Numbered from the stretch's first letter, positions 9,101 through 18,012 are shown. The stretch is DNA of 64,000 nt from Sphingomonas adhaesiva (GCF_002374855.1 NZ_NWVC01000001.1:62001-126000), one strand, 5' to 3'. Made by a program: numbers and translations. Notes: generated from the sequence alone by a model not told the origin.

Positions 9101-9807
9101 ACCTCTACATCAACCGCAACGTCATCGGCGCGGTGGTGGGCGTGCAGCCGTTCGGCGGGCGCGGGTTGTCGGGCACCGGGCCGAAGGCGGGCGGGCCGCT
9201 GTATCTCGGCCGGCTGGTGACGGGCGCGCCGCTGCCGCCGCCGCTGGTGTCGGACGCGGCCGACCCGGCGGCGCGCGATCTGGCGCGCTGGCTGGAGGAG
9301 GCGGGCGACGCCGCCGGCGCGGAGCGGGTGCGCGAGGCGATCCGTGGCGCGCTGCTGGGCGGTGCAAACGAACTGGCGGGGCCGGTCGGAGAGCGCAACC
9401 TGTACGCGCTGCACCCCCGCGGGCGTATCCTGTTGTCGGCGCAGACCCGCGACGGGCTGATCGAGCAGCTGGCGGTGACGCTGGCGGCGGGGAATGAGGC
9501 CGTCGTCGCAACCGGCGCGCAGCTGCGCGACGGGTTCGCCGATCTGCCCGACACGGTCGCGCACCGCATCCGCTGGGCGGACGACTGGCGCGGCGACGGC
9601 CCGTTCGCGGGGGCGCTGATCGAGGGCGACGACGCGGCGGTCCGGGCGGCGCTGCGCGCGCTCGCCGACCTGCCGGGACCGATCGTCCTGCCGCAGGCGG
9701 CGTCGGCGGGCTATCGCCCCGAATGGCTGGTGGAGGAGGTGTCGACGTCGATCAACACCACCGCGGCGGGCGGCAACGCCAGCCTGATGGCGATGGCCCC
9801 GGCCTGA
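6178..9807 (+). CDS. putA: Bifunctional proline dehydrogenase / P5C dehydrogenase PutA
   Basis: 1209-residue PutA that oxidises proline to glutamate in two steps. The FAD-dependent proline dehydrogenase barrel occupies roughly residues 60-450 (YEGPGISIKLSALHPRY, LVKGAYWDAEIK, FATHNAQT). The NAD-dependent glutamate semialdehyde dehydrogenase follows, with the catalytic base E792 (AETGGQN) and nucleophile C826 (SAGQRCSALR), and then a C-terminal extension typical of long PutAs. The ribbon-helix-helix repressor domain of the E. coli protein is absent: the protein starts directly with the helical arm region. This fits external control by the divergent putR. The ATG at 6178 has no strong Shine-Dalgarno sequence but opens the family-typical N-terminus. 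Confidence 0.96.
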   Translation: MTDATPLFAAFAPPVRQPTALRAAITAAYRRPEGEAMAPLLDEATLPDAVREAAARTATALVTALRAKHKGNGVEGLVQEYALSSQEGVALMCLAEALLRIPDTATRDALIRDKIAGGDWRSHVGDGRSLFVNAASWGLVVTGKLTGSVNDSGLSAALTRLIARAGEPVIRRGVDMAMRMMGEQFVTGETIAEALRRARPLEARGFRYSYDMLGEAATTAADADRYYRDYEAAVHAIGAASAGRGVYEGPGISIKLSALHPRYARAQADRVMAELLPRVKALALLARQYDIGLNIDAEEADRLELSLDLLESLALDPELKGWAGLGFVVQAYGKRCPFVIDWIVDLARRAGRRIMVRLVKGAYWDAEIKRAQVDGLPDFPVYTRKVHTDVAYIACARRLLAAEDAVFPQFATHNAQTLATIHHMAGEPFSTTRYEFQCLHGMGEPLYDEVVGADRLDRPCRIYAPVGTHETLLAYLVRRLLENGANSSFVNRIADPEVAIGDLVADPVAVVRAMAHPGQKHPQIALPRDLYGARRNSDGLDLSDEGVLATLGEAMRQGAHADWRAGEAGAVRAVLNPADHRDRVGVVHEVTPEQVKAAATRAASAAARWAQVPVAERATCLDRAADFMQARMPQLLGLIVREAGKSLPNAIAEVREAVDFLRYYAAQARGTLGAAQRPIGPVTCISPWNFPLAIFTGQVAAALVAGNPVLAKPAEETPLIAAQGVAILHEAGVPADVLHLLPGDGAVGAALVAAPETMAVMFTGSTEVARLIQRELAGRLLPDGAPIPFIAETGGQNAMIVDSSALAEQVVGDVIASAFDSAGQRCSALRVLCLQEDIADRTLAMVKGALRELSIGRTDRLSVDIGPVITAEARDTIEAHVERMRARGHAVERIVPAGDTAHGTFVAPTIIEIDDLADLEREVFGPVLHVVRFRRAGLDRLIDRINATGYGLTFGLHTRLDETIAQVTSRVKAGNLYINRNVIGAVVGVQPFGGRGLSGTGPKAGGPLYLGRLVTGAPLPPPLVSDAADPAARDLARWLEEAGDAAGAERVREAIRGALLGGANELAGPVGERNLYALHPRGRILLSAQTRDGLIEQLAVTLAAGNEAVVATGAQLRDGFADLPDTVAHRIRWADDWRGDGPFAGALIEGDDAAVRAALRALADLPGPIVLPQAASAGYRPEWLVEEVSTSINTTAAGGNASLMAMAPA

Positions 9808-9814
9808 CGCTTCA

Positions 9815-10360
9815 CTAGCGCCGTGCCGCGCCGTCTAGCGCGGGCACGATCCGTGCGGCCTCCGCCGGTTCGATGCCGGGGCGGGGCGGGGCGGGGATCG
9901 TCTCCTCCCCGCGGATCGCGCGGCCGGCGCGCAGGATCGCTTCGGTCAACCGCGGGTAGATGCCGCAGCGGCAGATGTTGGTGATCGCCGCAGCGACCGC
10001 ATCCTCCGATGGCGATGGATCGCGCTTGAGCAGCGCGGCGGCGGCCATGACGATGCCGGGGATGCAGAAGCCGCATTGCGGCACCCCCTCGGCGATCAGC
10101 GCGAGTTGGACCGGGTGCGCGCGTTCGCGCGACAGCCCCTCGATCGTGGTGACGAACGCGCCCTCGATCGTGCCGATCGTCACCTGGCACGCGCGCACCG
10201 CGCGGCCGTCGACATCGACGGTGCACGCCCCGCACGAGCCGCTGCCGCAGCCGTATTTCGCACCGGTCAGGTTCGATGCATCGCGCAGCGCCCACAGCAG
10301 CGGCGTGTCGGGTGGCAGGCGGTATTCGATCGCCTCGTTATTGACGGTCAGCCGGGTCAT
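9815..10360 (-). CDS. [2Fe-2S] electron-transfer subunit, CoxS/IorA type, without partner
   Basis: About 181 residues. An N-terminal plant-type [2Fe-2S] ferredoxin domain (CGSGSCGACTVDVDG with a later C) is followed by the all-helical second [2Fe-2S] domain (CGFCIPG ... ICRCG). This is the small subunit of molybdenum hydroxylases of the xanthine dehydrogenase/isoquinoline oxidoreductase family, which passes electrons out of the molybdenum subunit. No molybdopterin or FAD subunit is present on either side: putA converges on it and an MFS gene diverges. The start at 10360 (MTRLTVNNE) matches the family; the frame is open to 10396. A tail of about 30 residues beyond the last cysteine motif is unassigned. 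Confidence 0.85.
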   Translation of the reverse strand: MTRLTVNNEAIEYRLPPDTPLLWALRDASNLTGAKYGCGSGSCGACTVDVDGRAVRACQVTIGTIEGAFVTTIEGLSRERAHPVQLALIAEGVPQCGFCIPGIVMAAAALLKRDPSPSEDAVAAAITNICRCGIYPRLTEAILRAGRAIRGEETIPAPPRPGIEPAEAARIVPALDGAARR

Positions 10361-10467
10361 CGCGGCCGGCATAGACGATTTGTGACCGTTGCACACTTTC
10401 CCGATGCGCCGCGCCGCGCTAGGGCGCCGCCTTCGCCTGAGCGCGAGAAAGAGGGAGGATGCGGCTG

Positions 10468-11757
10468 ATGCACGTCAACACCACCAACGCGGCGGCCGCG
10501 GGCGATGCCCAGCACGGCTACGACGCGCCGGACCTGCGCGTCTTCGTATTCGCGCTGTTCTTCATCTTCGGCGGGATCACCTCGCTCAACGACATCATCA
10601 TCCCAAAGCTGAAGGAGCTGTTTACGCTCGATCACGCGACGGCGATGCTGGTGCAGACCGCCTTCTTCCTGGCCTATGCGCTGTTCTCTCTGCCGGCCGC
10701 CGCGATCGTGCGCCGGTTCGGCTATATGCGTACTGCCTCGATCGGGCTGGTGACGATGACCGCGGGCTGCCTGCTGTTCATCCCGGCGTCCGCCAATGCG
10801 GCGTTCGGCATGTTCCTGTTCGCGCTGTTCGTGCTGGGCGCGGGAATCACCATCGTTCAGGTGGTGGCCAATCCGCTGATCTCGCTGCTGGGCAAGCCGC
10901 AGACCGCGTCGAGCCGCCTGACCTTCGCGCAGGCGTTCAATTCGCTGGGCACCACGCTGTTCCCGCTCGCCGGGTCGGCGCTGATCCTGGGCGGGCTGGC
11001 CAATGTCAGCGCGGCGACGCTGACCGGTGCCGCGCTCGACGCCTATCGTGCGGAAAGCTCGCGCACGATCGTCCACACCTATCTGGGCCTGGCGGTCGCG
11101 CTGCTGGTGATCGCTGCGGTGGTGTGGACGCGCCGCAACCGCCTGCAGGAGGAGCAGGACCACGAAGGGTCGATCCTGCGCGCCTTCACGCTGCTGGCGC
11201 GCCCGCGCTTCGCGGTCGGTGTGCTTTGCATCTTCCTGTACGTCGGCGCGGAGGTGTCGATCGGCTCGCTGATCGTCAATTACCTGATGCAGCCGAGCGT
11301 GATGGGTCTGGCCGACAAGGCGGCGGGCGATCACGTACCCTTCTACTGGGGCGGTGCGCTGCTCGGCCGGTTCGTCGGCGCGTGGGTGCTGACCAAGGTA
11401 TCGCCGGGCAAGGTGCTGGCGACCGTCGCGATCGGCGCGATCGTGCTGATCGCGATCTCGGCGAACACCGCCGGTTTCGTGTCGGGCTGGTCGCTGCTGG
11501 CGATCGGGCTGATGAACGCGATCATGTTCCCGACCATCTTCAGCCTGGCGAGCGAGGGGCTGGGCAAGCGCGCGGCCGAGGGTTCGGGCGTCATCGCCAC
11601 CGCGATCGTCGGCGGTGCGGTGGTGCCGTACATGACCGGCGCGCTGGCCGATGCGACCCACAGCCTGCAACTGGCGCTGGTGTTGCCGGCGGCCTGCTAC
11701 GCGGTGATCGCGGGCTACGGCGTGTTCGCGCGCAAATCGGCGGTGGCGGTCGGCTGA
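10468..11757 (+). CDS. MFS sugar transporter, FucP/GluP-like
   Basis: About 429 residues with about twelve hydrophobic segments, a major-facilitator carrier of the inner membrane. The early GGITSLNDIIIPKLK segment, the VVANPLISLLG stretch and the FNSLGTTLFPLAG motif are those of the fucose/glucose/galactose:H+ symporter group. A GGGAGG Shine-Dalgarno (10453-10458) touches an ATG at 10459 but is 9 bases from the ATG at 10468, which I therefore prefer. No sugar-catabolic gene is adjacent, so the substrate is an inference from family. Confidence 0.88.
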   Translation: MHVNTTNAAAAGDAQHGYDAPDLRVFVFALFFIFGGITSLNDIIIPKLKELFTLDHATAMLVQTAFFLAYALFSLPAAAIVRRFGYMRTASIGLVTMTAGCLLFIPASANAAFGMFLFALFVLGAGITIVQVVANPLISLLGKPQTASSRLTFAQAFNSLGTTLFPLAGSALILGGLANVSAATLTGAALDAYRAESSRTIVHTYLGLAVALLVIAAVVWTRRNRLQEEQDHEGSILRAFTLLARPRFAVGVLCIFLYVGAEVSIGSLIVNYLMQPSVMGLADKAAGDHVPFYWGGALLGRFVGAWVLTKVSPGKVLATVAIGAIVLIAISANTAGFVSGWSLLAIGLMNAIMFPTIFSLASEGLGKRAAEGSGVIATAIVGGAVVPYMTGALADATHSLQLALVLPAACYAVIAGYGVFARKSAVAVG

Positions 11758-11794
11758 TCCGCGCCGCCGGGTAGGACGGCGCGCGCCGGATCAG
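11754..11794. terminator. Hairpin containing both convergent stop codons
   Basis: CTGATCCG (11754-11761) pairs exactly with CGGATCAG (11787-11794), with a further GC-rich inner stem. The outer arms include the stop codons of both convergent genes (TGA at 11755-11757 and its minus-strand counterpart at 11791-11793). There is no U-run, so termination is inferred from position and stability. Confidence 0.5.
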
Positions 11795-12912
11795 TGACCC
11801 AGCGCCGCCACCTCCTCTGGCGAAAAACCCAGATCGGCGAGCACCGCGGCATCGTCCCGCGCGCCCGGCATCTGCGGCGCGACGGTGCCGCTGACCGAAT
11901 AGCGCGGCGCGGGTGCCGGCTGATCCACCCCGTCGACGGTGACGAAGGTGCCGCGCGCCTTGTTATGCGGATCGGCCAGCGCCTCGTCGAAGCTCAGCAC
12001 CGGCGCGAAACAGACTTCATGCCCTTCGAACGCGGCGACCCATTCGTCGCGCGTCTTCGTCAGGAACAGCCGGGTCAGTTCCTCCTTCAGCGCCGGCCAT
12101 TGCCGCGGGTCCATCTGCGCGTCCCAGCGCGGATCGGACAGGCCCATGACGGTACGCAGCCCGGCGTAGAATTGCGGCTCGATCGCGCCCAGCGAGACAT
12201 GGCGGCCATCGGCGGTTTCGTAGGTGTCGTAGAAATGCGCCGCGGTATCGAGCAGGTTGGTGCCGCGCTGGTCGGACCAGCGACCCATCGCGCGGAACCC
12301 CCACATCATCGACATCAGCACCGCCGAGCCGTCGGTCATCGCGGCGTCGACCACCTGACCTTCGCCGGTACGCTGCGCGTGGAGCAGCGCGGCCAGCATC
12401 CCGAATGCCAGGAACATCGCCCCGCCGCCGAAATCGCCCGCCAGGTTGATCGGCGGGGTCGGCTTCTCGCCCGCGCGGCCTAGGGCGTGGAGCACGCCGG
12501 AGATCGCGATATAGTTGATGTCGTGGCCCGGCTGCGGCGCCATCGGCCCGGTCTGTCCCCAGCCGGTCATGCGGCCATAGACGAGGCGCGGATTGTCGCC
12601 CAGCAACACGTCCGGTCCCAGGCCCAGCCGCTCCATCACGCCGGGACGGAACCCCTCGATGATCGCGTCGGCGTCCTTGACGATGCGGCGCACCGCGGCG
12701 ATCGACGCGGGGTTCTTCAGGTCGAGCGATATCGAGCGGCGGTTGCGCAGCAGCGGATCCTTCGCATCGGTCGAAAAGCTCAGCCCCGGACGCCCGCGGT
12801 CGATGCGGATCACCTCGGCGCCATGATCGGCCAGCATCATCCCCGCGAACGGCCCCGGGCCGATGCCCGCAAATTCGACGATCCGAATGCCGTGCAAGGG
12901 TCCGTTGGCCAC
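11791..12912 (-). CDS. CaiB/BaiF CoA-transferase family, alpha-methylacyl-CoA racemase type
   Basis: 373-residue type III CoA-transferase family protein. It carries the racemase catalytic set known from mycobacterial MCR: H130 (GHDINY), D160 (LAGDFGGG) and E245 (GAIEPQFY), at spacing very close to that of MCR. AMACR interconverts the 2R and 2S forms of 2-methylacyl-CoA so that branched chains can enter beta-oxidation. An acyl-CoA dehydrogenase and an ACAD10/11-like kinase lie within 3 kb, which supports a role in branched or unusual acyl-CoA breakdown. A formyl-CoA-type transferase is the alternative within this superfamily but would have a catalytic Asp in a different context. Confidence 0.88.
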   Translation of the reverse strand: MANGPLHGIRIVEFAGIGPGPFAGMMLADHGAEVIRIDRGRPGLSFSTDAKDPLLRNRRSISLDLKNPASIAAVRRIVKDADAIIEGFRPGVMERLGLGPDVLLGDNPRLVYGRMTGWGQTGPMAPQPGHDINYIAISGVLHALGRAGEKPTPPINLAGDFGGGAMFLAFGMLAALLHAQRTGEGQVVDAAMTDGSAVLMSMMWGFRAMGRWSDQRGTNLLDTAAHFYDTYETADGRHVSLGAIEPQFYAGLRTVMGLSDPRWDAQMDPRQWPALKEELTRLFLTKTRDEWVAAFEGHEVCFAPVLSFDEALADPHNKARGTFVTVDGVDQPAPAPRYSVSGTVAPQMPGARDDAAVLADLGFSPEEVAALGH

Positions 12913-12988
12913 GCCTGTCTCTCCGCTGCGATGTTCTGACCCTGTCGATTAGAACGAAGCGGCGGCCGGCACAACAAAAGTTATGTCG

Positions 12989-13402
12989 TTATTTGCGACG
13001 ATAGGGGTCGCGAATATGCTCCATCCAGCCGGCGTGTATTTCCTGCGAGGGCGCGGGGGGCGGGGGGCGGTCGGCCGGTGCGGACGAACGCTGCCCAGCG
13101 AAGCTGGTCGTCGGCGCCTTGGCCTTCGCCCGCGGCAGGCGCGCGGCGGCGACGTCGATCGAACGATGGAAGTGCAGGCCGGCGCGCTCGTCCTTCGACC
13201 AGGCGACATCCGCCTCGATGTGGCCGACCGCGCCGATCGAAAGGTGCAGATGCGCCCCGTCCGTCAGCGCGATGCTGTTGTCGATGCACGCGCCCTGTTC
13301 GGAAATGTTGCGGACGCGGCAGTCGATCGGGTCCGGTTCCGCCTCGACTCGGGCGTACAGGAACACGCTGTTGCGCGGGGCACGATCGGGGGGCGTCGCC
13401 AT
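12989..13402 (-). CDS. PilZ-domain protein
   Basis: 137-residue small cytosolic protein. Residues about 5-90 look like a PilZ domain: an N-terminal RAPRN, a VRNISEQGACIDN that corresponds to the D/NxSxxG signature, and a GHIEADVAWSKDERAGLHF strand. PilZ proteins bind cyclic-di-GMP, but the usual RxxxR is reduced to R7-x-x-R10, so binding is uncertain. The C-terminal 45 residues are proline- and serine-rich and probably disordered. It lies downstream of the phosphotransferase/DUF6285 pair on the same strand, 36 bases away. Confidence 0.7.
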   Translation of the reverse strand: MATPPDRAPRNSVFLYARVEAEPDPIDCRVRNISEQGACIDNSIALTDGAHLHLSIGAVGHIEADVAWSKDERAGLHFHRSIDVAAARLPRAKAKAPTTSFAGQRSSAPADRPPPPAPSQEIHAGWMEHIRDPYRRK

Positions 13403-13438
13403 GCGGCGATGATATCCGCCAGTTGCGTTAGCGTTTCG

Positions 13439-13789
13439 TTAATCCGCCGCCAGTTCATGCACGTATCGCGGCTGATCGATCGCCAGATGATCGAGCGTGC
13501 TGGCGACCAGATGCGCGATCAGTCGGGGATCGTCGGGGGCGATCGTGCCAGCGCGGATCGACGCCACCAGTGCGCGGTCGAGCGCGTCGCGCGAACCCGT
13601 CTGGCCCAGGATCGCGGCGATCCGCTGCGCCGCGCGTTCGTCCGCCGCCGGCCCCAGCGCCATGTCCCGCGCGGCGATGTCGAGCGCGTTGCGGGCGACG
13701 CGCAACGCGAACGGGCTGGCGCTGCCGTCGAGCGGCAGCCACGCCGCGACCCCCTCGACCAGCGCCTGCGCGGTGGGATGCGTCAGCAT
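13439..13789 (-). CDS. DUF6285-like small protein
   Basis: 116 residues beginning MLTHPTAQALVEGVAAWLP. The ATG lies 4 bases upstream of the phosphotransferase stop codon, so the two genes overlap by 7 bases and are probably translationally coupled. The all-helical sequence with ALRVARNALDIAARD matches my memory of the DUF6285 family, small proteins encoded beside ACAD10/11-like kinases in actinobacteria and sphingomonads; no activity is known to me. The frame is open upstream to 14077, but that part only shadows the kinase gene. Confidence 0.7.
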   Translation of the reverse strand: MLTHPTAQALVEGVAAWLPLDGSASPFALRVARNALDIAARDMALGPAADERAAQRIAAILGQTGSRDALDRALVASIRAGTIAPDDPRLIAHLVASTLDHLAIDQPRYVHELAAD

Positions 13790-14793
13790 GGCCGCGACGC
13801 GCGTTGCAGCAGCGCGACGATATCCGCCTCCGCCTCCGACAGGCGCCGCCCGATCACGCCGCGTTCCGGCCCGGCGGCGGGATCGTCGGCAAAGCTGCGG
13901 TGCATCTGCATCGTCATCACCCCCCATTTGAGGCTGGCGATCATCTGCCAGAAGTCGATGCGTGCCGGCTCGATCGGATCGCCGCCCGCCGCGACATAGC
14001 CGGCGAGCAGATCGTCCAGATCGCCGAACCCGCCGACGCGCGCATGCGCCTGGGCGAAGCGCCAGCTGTTGCAGCATATCCAGCCGATATCCTCCGCCGG
14101 ATCGCCGATATGCGCCAGTTCCCAGTCGAGCACCGCGACCAGCCCGCGATCGGCATCGACCATCAGATTGCCGTTACGGAAATCGCCATGGACCAGCCGA
14201 GGCGTCGCCGGCACGCGCGGCAAATGGGCTTCCAGCCAGCGGAAGGCCGCCTCGATCGCGGGGCGCACCGCACCGCTCTGGCGCCAAATCCGTTCATAGC
14301 GCGCCAGCGTTTCGGCGGCGTTGACCGTGTCGAGGCCGGGCGGCGGCGGGGTGGTGTGAACCCGCGCCAGCGCCGCGCCGCACTGCCGCGCCAGCACGTC
14401 GCGCGCGGGCGCGAAGGCCGGGTCGGTGGCGATCCGCTTGCCCAGCGTCTCCCCGATCAGGCGGCGCATGACATAGCCTTCGCCCAGGCCGTCATCGGGG
14501 GAGCAGACGTGAACCACCTCGGGCGCCGGAACGCCGCCGGCAATCGCGGCGGCGATCACCTGCGCCTCGCGCGCCAGCGGGGGGCTATCCGGATCTGGTG
14601 CGACCGCGCGCGCGCGCAGGATCAGCGGGACCGCCGCGCCGGCACCCACCGTCACGTCGAACGCGAACGTCGCCATGCTGGCCCCGCCGGTCAGCCGCCG
14701 CAGCGATTCGACCCCGGTGGCGTCCGCGACCAGCCGCGGCGCCAATGCCGCCAGCCGCGCCGCGACCGTCGCTTCGTCGAGCCTCTCCGTCAT
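13783..14793 (-). CDS. Phosphotransferase of the ACAD10/11 kinase type
   Basis: 336-residue aminoglycoside-phosphotransferase-fold protein: LTGGASMATFAFDV nucleotide loop, LVHGDFRNGNLMVD catalytic loop, and VLDWELAHIGDP metal-binding Asp. In animals the same kinase domain is fused to acyl-CoA dehydrogenase (ACAD10/ACAD11), where it phosphorylates 4-hydroxyacyl-CoAs before dehydration. Here an acyl-CoA dehydrogenase gene diverges 69 bases away, so a like role is a sound inference; antibiotic resistance is unlikely. The reading frame is open far upstream through the antisense of the dehydrogenase, but homology begins at the ATG at 14793. Confidence 0.85.
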   Translation of the reverse strand: MTERLDEATVAARLAALAPRLVADATGVESLRRLTGGASMATFAFDVTVGAGAAVPLILRARAVAPDPDSPPLAREAQVIAAAIAGGVPAPEVVHVCSPDDGLGEGYVMRRLIGETLGKRIATDPAFAPARDVLARQCGAALARVHTTPPPPGLDTVNAAETLARYERIWRQSGAVRPAIEAAFRWLEAHLPRVPATPRLVHGDFRNGNLMVDADRGLVAVLDWELAHIGDPAEDIGWICCNSWRFAQAHARVGGFGDLDDLLAGYVAAGGDPIEPARIDFWQMIASLKWGVMTMQMHRSFADDPAAGPERGVIGRRLSEAEADIVALLQRASRPC

Positions 14794-14862
14794 CGGGGGG
14801 ATGTAAAACGGTGCGGCACGCGCTACGCAAGTTAAAAGAAGCGACTTAGATCGGAGAGGGCC

Positions 14863-16224
14863 ATGGATTTCGCGTTGCCGCCGGAGCTGAAGGAGTATCT
14901 GGCCGAGCTGGACCGCTTCATCGAGGCGGAAATCCGCCCGCTGGAGGAGGCGGACGACAATGTCCGCTTCTTTGACCATCGCCGCGAATATGCGCGCACC
15001 GATTTCGAGCGCGGCGGCCTGCCGCGCCACGACTGGGAGGCGTTGCTGCGCGAGGCGCGGGTACGCGCGGATCGCGCGGGGCATCTGCGCTTCGCGATGG
15101 ATCCCAAGTTCGGCGGCAAGGGCGGGTCCAACCTGTGGATGTGCGTGATCCGCGAATATCTGGCCGCCAAGGGGCTGGGGCTGCACAACGACCTGCAGAA
15201 CGAACATTCGATCGTCGCGAACAATCCCTTTGCCAAGATGTTCGACGATTTCGGCACGCCGGAGCAGAAGGAGGAATTCCTGGCCGGGATGCTGGACGGG
15301 ACGAAGCGGATCACCTTCGGCCTGACCGAGCCGCGGCATGGCTCCGACGCGACGCACATGGAAACGCGCGGTGTCCGGACCGAACGCGACGGGCGCAGCG
15401 GGTGGCTGCTCAACGGCGAGAAGATGTGGACGACGGGAATGCACGTCGCCACGCATTGTGCGCTGTTCGCGCGGACGAACGGCGAGGACGGCGCGGCGCG
15501 CGGCATCACCTGTTTCCTGGTGCCCGCCGATGCGCCGGGCGTGCAGGTGGAGGAATATCTGTGGACGTTCAACATGCCCACCGATCACCCGCGCGTCAGC
15601 TTCACCGACGTCTGGGTGCCCGACAGCGCGATCTTCGGCGAGCCGGACAATGGCCTGCCGCTGGCGCAGAGCTTCGTCCATGAAAACCGCATCCGCCAGG
15701 CGGCGGGCAGCCTGGGCGCGGCGACCTATTGTATCGAGGAAGCGGTGCGTTACGCCCGGCAGCGCCAGCCGTTCGGCGAGGATCTGTCGCGCAACCAGGC
15801 GATCCAGTTCCCGCTGGTCGAACTGGCGACGCAGGCGGAGATGCTGCGGCTGCTGATCCGCAAGACCGCGTGGCAGATGGACCAGATGGCGCACAAGGAG
15901 GTCGAGCGCCGCCTGTCCGACAAGGTGAGCATGTGCAATTACTGGGCGAACCGGCTGGCGTGCGAGGCGGCCGATCGCGCGATGCAGGTCCATGGCGGGA
16001 TCGGCTATTCCCGGCACAAGCCGTTCGAGCACATCTATCGCCACCACCGCCGCTATCGCATCACCGAGGGGGCGGAAGAGATCCAGATGCGCAAGGTGGC
16101 GGCGTTCCTGTTCGGGTACATAGGGCCGCGGCGCAGTGAGTTCGATGCGCTCGACTGGGACGACGTCGACTATCGCGTCGAGCCGCAAATCCGCCCGCGC
16201 AGCGGCTGGCAGGCGCTGTCATAA
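14863..16224 (+). CDS. Acyl-CoA dehydrogenase
   Basis: 453-residue flavoprotein of the acyl-CoA dehydrogenase family, catalysing alpha,beta-desaturation of an acyl-CoA with electrons passed to ETF. Visible are the N-terminal helical domain, the middle-domain ITFGLTEPRHGSDATHM stretch and NGEKMWTTGMH, and the C-terminal domain with RQPFGEDLSRNQAIQFPLVE, AMQVHGGIGYSRHKPFE and ITEGAEEIQMRKVA, whose Glu sits where the catalytic base is in many members. GGAGAGGG lies just before the ATG. It diverges from the kinase/DUF6285 pair, as in the ACAD10/11 group. The native chain length is unknown; branched or 4-hydroxy acids are plausible. Confidence 0.92.
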   Translation: MDFALPPELKEYLAELDRFIEAEIRPLEEADDNVRFFDHRREYARTDFERGGLPRHDWEALLREARVRADRAGHLRFAMDPKFGGKGGSNLWMCVIREYLAAKGLGLHNDLQNEHSIVANNPFAKMFDDFGTPEQKEEFLAGMLDGTKRITFGLTEPRHGSDATHMETRGVRTERDGRSGWLLNGEKMWTTGMHVATHCALFARTNGEDGAARGITCFLVPADAPGVQVEEYLWTFNMPTDHPRVSFTDVWVPDSAIFGEPDNGLPLAQSFVHENRIRQAAGSLGAATYCIEEAVRYARQRQPFGEDLSRNQAIQFPLVELATQAEMLRLLIRKTAWQMDQMAHKEVERRLSDKVSMCNYWANRLACEAADRAMQVHGGIGYSRHKPFEHIYRHHRRYRITEGAEEIQMRKVAAFLFGYIGPRRSEFDALDWDDVDYRVEPQIRPRSGWQALS

Positions 16225-16267
16225 ACAAGCGGCGTAAAGGGACTTGCGGTCCGGGTGGATCGCAGCA

Positions 16268-16284
16268 TAACAGATGTTACGTAA
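16268..16284. promoter_or_regulatory. Candidate operator upstream of the nitronate monooxygenase gene
   Basis: TAACAGATGTTA (16268-16279) is a 5-bp-arm inverted repeat and runs into the perfect palindrome TTACGTAA (16277-16284), 20 bases before the start codon. A TTGCGG at 16244-16249 and an ATAACA at 16267 could be promoter hexamers with 17-base spacing. TetR- or GntR-type control is possible, but no regulator is adjacent. Confidence 0.3.
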
Positions 16285-16291
16285 GGGATAG

Positions 16292-17299
<1,008 letters not shown>

Positions 17300-17381
17300 G
17301 CTGGCGGTCGGCCTACGTTCGCTGACCTGCAATGGCCTGGCGTCGGCCTGGATCAGGTCGAGACGCCGGCCAGTCCCTGCC

Positions 17382-17409
17382 CGTCATGCCGGACTTGTTC
17401 CGGCATCCA
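17382..17409. repeat. REP-like palindromic repeat, copy 1
   Basis: The core is ATGCCGGA-N5-TCCGGCAT (17386-17406) inside a wider CGTCATGCC...CATCCA context. The same core occurs three more times at 35883-36044. It lies in the 257-base intergenic region between two convergent genes, the usual home of REP elements. Confidence 0.7.
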
Positions 17410-17452
17410 CTGTGCCGCAGATCCGCAAGGTGTTGATTTCGTGGCGCGGTGG

Positions 17453-17473
17453 ACCCCGGAACACGTCCGGGGT
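17453..17473. repeat. Second hairpin of the REP-like cluster
   Basis: ACCCCGGA-ACACG-TCCGGGGT, a perfect 8-bp stem 44 bases from the first copy and flanked by TGACGG. It has the same CCGGA/TCCGG centre and loop size but different outer bases, so it is a variant in opposite orientation. The remainder of this gap shows no gene. Confidence 0.5.
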
Positions 17474-17556
17474 GACGGTTCGCGCCGGACATGCGTCGTG
17501 CCTATAGCAGGTGGGTGCAGCAGGACGGCAGACCGCCTCCCCACGCCCCCGACCTG

Positions 17557-18012
17557 TCAGGCGATCCCGAGATCCGCCGGCCCGAACGCATCGGGCAGCA
17601 GGTCCGACAGGCGATAGCTGGCGATCCGCTCGCCCTCGGCCCCCGCGCAATGGACGCGCAGGTCGTTACCGCTGAGCTGCGCTGCCTCGTTCAGGACCTG
17701 CCGGCAGCGGCCGCACGGGCGCACCGGATCGTGGCCGGTCGCGCGGCCGTCCGCGTCCATCATCCCGCCGATGACCCCCACCGCGGCCACCTCGCGCAGC
17801 CGCCCCTGCGCCGACACGGTCGCGATCGCGACGGTTTCGGCGCATAGCGACAGGCCGTAGCTGGCGTTTTCGACATTGGCGCCGGTCACCACGCTGCCGT
17901 CGGTCAGCAGCACCGCGGCCCCCACGGCAAAGCGCGAATAGGGGGCATGGGCATTCGCCGCTGCCGCGCGCGCCAGTGCGATCAGTCGCGCCGCTTCGTT
18001 TCCGTCCGTCAT
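17557..18012 (-). CDS. cdd: Cytidine deaminase
   Basis: 151-residue homotetrameric-type cytidine deaminase for pyrimidine salvage, converting cytidine to uridine. The zinc site is complete: C57 and catalytic E59 in LCAETVAI, and C100 and C103 in PCGRCRQVL. The substrate loop FAVGAAVLLTDGSVVTGANVENASYG is intact. The ATG overlaps the stop of the upstream GH25-like gene by four bases (ATGA), so translation is coupled to it. The 44-residue C-terminus (SDLLPDAFGPADL) is usual for the family. Confidence 0.95.
   Translation of the reverse strand: MTDGNEAARLIALARAAAANAHAPYSRFAVGAAVLLTDGSVVTGANVENASYGLSLCAETVAIATVSAQGRLREVAAVGVIGGMMDADGRATGHDPVRPCGRCRQVLNEAAQLSGNDLRVHCAGAEGERIASYRLSDLLPDAFGPADLGIA

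Noticed and set aside
6136..9564. Open frame of over 1100 codons antisense to putA
   Set aside because: Its product is Arg/His/Gln-rich without motifs; the plus-strand frame encodes all PutA catalytic residues.
13783..16188. 801-codon minus-strand frame that could be read as a kinase fusion
   Set aside because: Only the part below 14793 is a real kinase; the rest is the antisense of the acyl-CoA dehydrogenase and its translation shows no domain.
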